NCBI RefSeq assembly: GCF_003182135.1
Contig: NZ_QGTL01000002.1
Coordinates: 248,001-312,000 of the forward strand
DNA length: 64,000 nt
Reading direction: 5' to 3'
Source: Nocardia neocaledoniensis
Lineage (GTDB): Bacteria > Actinomycetota > Actinomycetes > Mycobacteriales > Mycobacteriaceae
Shown here: positions 62,327-64,000 of the stretch, in pieces
Layout: each line of letters begins with the position of its first letter
How positions within the stretch are numbered: the stretch's first letter is position 1
Translations under genes and position numbers: made by a program
The notes under the pieces: generated by a model
What the model was told of the DNA's origin: nothing
The model's input: the letters and a program-made list of their open reading frames with translations, nothing else
Database searches by the model: none

Positions 62327-64000
62327 ATGCCAGTTCCCTCGCACGCTCGCGGTTACGAATCCTTCGGCGGCTCGGTCGGCCGCACCGCCGCCGATTCCAC
62401 GCCGGAGTGGACCGCACCGCCGACCGCGCCCCGGGGCGCGCCCAATATCGTCGTCGTCCTCGTCGACGACATGGGTTACAGCGACATCGGCCCGTTCGGT
62501 TCCGAGATCGAGACGCCGACGCTGGACCGGCTCGCGGCGAACGGGGTGCGGCTGTCGAACTATCACACCACCCCGCTGTGCTCGCCGTCACGGGCGGCGC
62601 TGCTCACCGGAATCAATTCCCACCGCGCGGGTTTCGGGTTCGTCGCCAATACCGACCCCGGCTATCCCGGATTGCGGCTGGAACTGGCCGACGATGTCCT
62701 CACCTTGCCGGAGATCTTGCGCGCCAACGGATATGCCACCTACGCGGTCGGCAAATGGCATCTCGTCCGCGATGCCACCATGAACCCGGCCGCGCATCGG
62801 GATTCCTGGCCGACGCAACGCGGTTTCGACCGCTACTACGGGTCGCTGGAGGGACTGAATTCCTTCTACTACCCGAATCAACTGGTCTCCGACAGTTCGG
62901 TGGTCGACGTCGAGGAATATCCCGAGGGCTACTACCTGACCGACGATCTCACCGACAAGGCGCTGTCCTACATCAAGGATCTGCGCGCGCACGACGCGAC
63001 GAAGCCGTTCTTCCTGTATTTCGCGCACGTGGCCATGCACGGCCCGCTCCAGGCCAAGGCGGCCGACCAGGCGAAGTATCGCGGCAAGTACGCCGAGGGG
63101 TGGGACGAACTGCGCAGGCGGCGCTTCGCCGAACAATTGGCGCAGGGCCTCTTCCCGCCGGGGACCGAGCAGAAGCCGCGCAATACCGAACCCGGTTACG
63201 AAGCGGCCGAATGGGATTCGCTGTCGGCCGACGAGCAGCGGCGCTACGCCAAGTACATGGAGGTGTACGCGGGCATGGTCGACAGCATCGACCAGAGCCT
63301 CGGCCGCATCGTCGACCTGCTCGACGAGCTCGGCGAACTCGACGACACGATCATCGTGTTCACCTCCGACAACGGCGGCACCGCCGAGGGCGGCCCCGAG
63401 GGCACCCGCTCCTACTTCGCCGAGTTCGCCCACATCGACGATCCCGACTGGATCGGCGACGTGCCGCACGACGAGGACCTGATCGGCACCGCGAAGCTGG
63501 GCGTGCACTATCCGCGCGGCTGGGGCCAGGCGTCGAATACGCCCTTCCGCTTCTACAAGGGGCAGACCTTCGCCGGCGGGGTGCGGGTGCCGCTGGTGGT
63601 GTCGTGGCCCAAGGGCCTGCCACGCGGCGAGGGCGACGGGGGGATCCGGCACGAGTACGCCTATGTCACCGATCTCGCGCCGACCCTGCTCGACCTTGCC
63701 GGACTGGATCGGCCATCGGTCCGCAACGGGTTGCCCGCCAAGGACTTCGACGGAGTATCGGCCGCCGCACTGCTGCGTGATCCGGCCGCGCCGACCGCGC
63801 ACACGGAGCAGTACTCGGAGATGACCGGGCATCGCGGCTACTACCGCGACGGCTGGAAACTGCTGTCCCTGCACGAACGCGACGCCGACATCGACGCACC
63901 GAACTGGCAGCTGTTCGACGTGCGCGCCGATCCCACCGAACTGCACGACCTGTCCGATCGCTACCCGGACAAGGCCGCCGAACTCGCCGCCGCCTGGGAC
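62327..64000 (+). CDS. arylsulfatase (formylglycine-type), truncated at the window end
   Basis: 558 residues are visible and the gene continues past 64000. The start is ATG 62327. The sulfatase signature CSPSRAALLTG carries Cys85, which is converted to formylglycine by the FGE pathway. VVLVDDMGYSDIG supplies the metal-binding Asp pair, VGKWHLVRD the second signature region, and FTSDNGGTAEGG further metal ligands. No signal peptide is seen, so it is probably cytosolic. Divergent from the ABC operon: uptake of a sulfate ester followed by release of sulfate is the natural reading. Confidence 0.93.
   Translation, partial: MPVPSHARGYESFGGSVGRTAADSTPEWTAPPTAPRGAPNIVVVLVDDMGYSDIGPFGSEIETPTLDRLAANGVRLSNYHTTPLCSPSRAALLTGINSHRAGFGFVANTDPGYPGLRLELADDVLTLPEILRANGYATYAVGKWHLVRDATMNPAAHRDSWPTQRGFDRYYGSLEGLNSFYYPNQLVSDSSVVDVEEYPEGYYLTDDLTDKALSYIKDLRAHDATKPFFLYFAHVAMHGPLQAKAADQAKYRGKYAEGWDELRRRRFAEQLAQGLFPPGTEQKPRNTEPGYEAAEWDSLSADEQRRYAKYMEVYAGMVDSIDQSLGRIVDLLDELGELDDTIIVFTSDNGGTAEGGPEGTRSYFAEFAHIDDPDWIGDVPHDEDLIGTAKLGVHYPRGWGQASNTPFRFYKGQTFAGGVRVPLVVSWPKGLPRGEGDGGIRHEYAYVTDLAPTLLDLAGLDRPSVRNGLPAKDFDGVSAAALLRDPAAPTAHTEQYSEMTGHRGYYRDGWKLLSLHERDADIDAPNWQLFDVRADPTELHDLSDRYPDKAAELAAAWD

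Overview
The window is chromosomal DNA from a high-GC actinomycete of the Nocardia/Mycobacterium group, most probably a Nocardia. The reasons are the very GC-rich codon use with many GTG starts, a WhiB7 regulator, mycoredoxin, AdnAB, a resuscitation-promoting factor, a lactate 2-monooxygenase and an EspG/PPE-like type VII secretion cassette. From memory, the block from about 24.1 to 50.4 kb follows the order of M. tuberculosis Rv3193c to Rv3204. I see no insertion sequence, prophage, CRISPR array or rRNA.

Layout. 1-6 kb: the tail of a Phd/PIN-like toxin-antitoxin pair, a small secreted protein, an ArsR-type regulator, two tandem paralogous acyl-CoA synthetases and a small His-containing membrane protein. 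6-10.7 kb: a low-complexity 9-bp periodic tract, a PepSY membrane protein with His-rich motifs, a Tat-exported PhoD phosphatase and a quinone oxidoreductase. 10.7-18 kb: a galactokinase/sodium symporter group, a membrane diguanylate cyclase, a DUF6319-like protein and lactate 2-monooxygenase. 18.3-23.1 kb: the complete fructose PTS operon fruR-fruK-fruA-ptsH, with a recognisable promoter and operator and a strong terminator shared with an initiator tRNA.

23.5-50.5 kb: an Rpf muralytic enzyme, then the conserved mycobacterial-type block: UPF0182 protein, PPA1309 protein, PDZ/Lon-like protease, zinc protease-like protein, ThiF-like protein, ABC1 kinase, whiB7, uvrD2, mycoredoxin, nudC, a potassium channel, adnB, adnA, an alpha/beta hydrolase and an alkyltransferase-like DNA repair protein. 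Three genes (a nucleobase-type permease, an arylsulfotransferase-like protein and an XRE-cupin regulator with its own palindromic operators) sit between the ABC1 kinase and whiB7. The whiB7 gene has a textbook WhiB7-type promoter, a long leader with an upstream ORF, and an intrinsic terminator acting as an attenuator.

50.5-64 kb: a Gly-Gln repeat membrane protein, a fused MobA-MoeA molybdenum cofactor enzyme, a translationally coupled type VII secretion cassette (DUF3558-like lipoprotein, ESX-like protein, PPE-like substrate, EspG-like chaperone), and a dipeptide/nickel-type ABC transporter operon divergent from an arylsulfatase that runs off the window. The transporter operon is preceded by a predicted leaderless 17-codon ORF containing a Cys-Cys-Ser-Cys run. 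This resembles the cysteine-responsive attenuators of mycobacteria and suggests the transporter and sulfatase form a sulfur-scavenging unit. That leader, the whiB7 attenuator, the type VII cassette and the repeat-bearing insertions in AdnA/AdnB are the most interesting features here.
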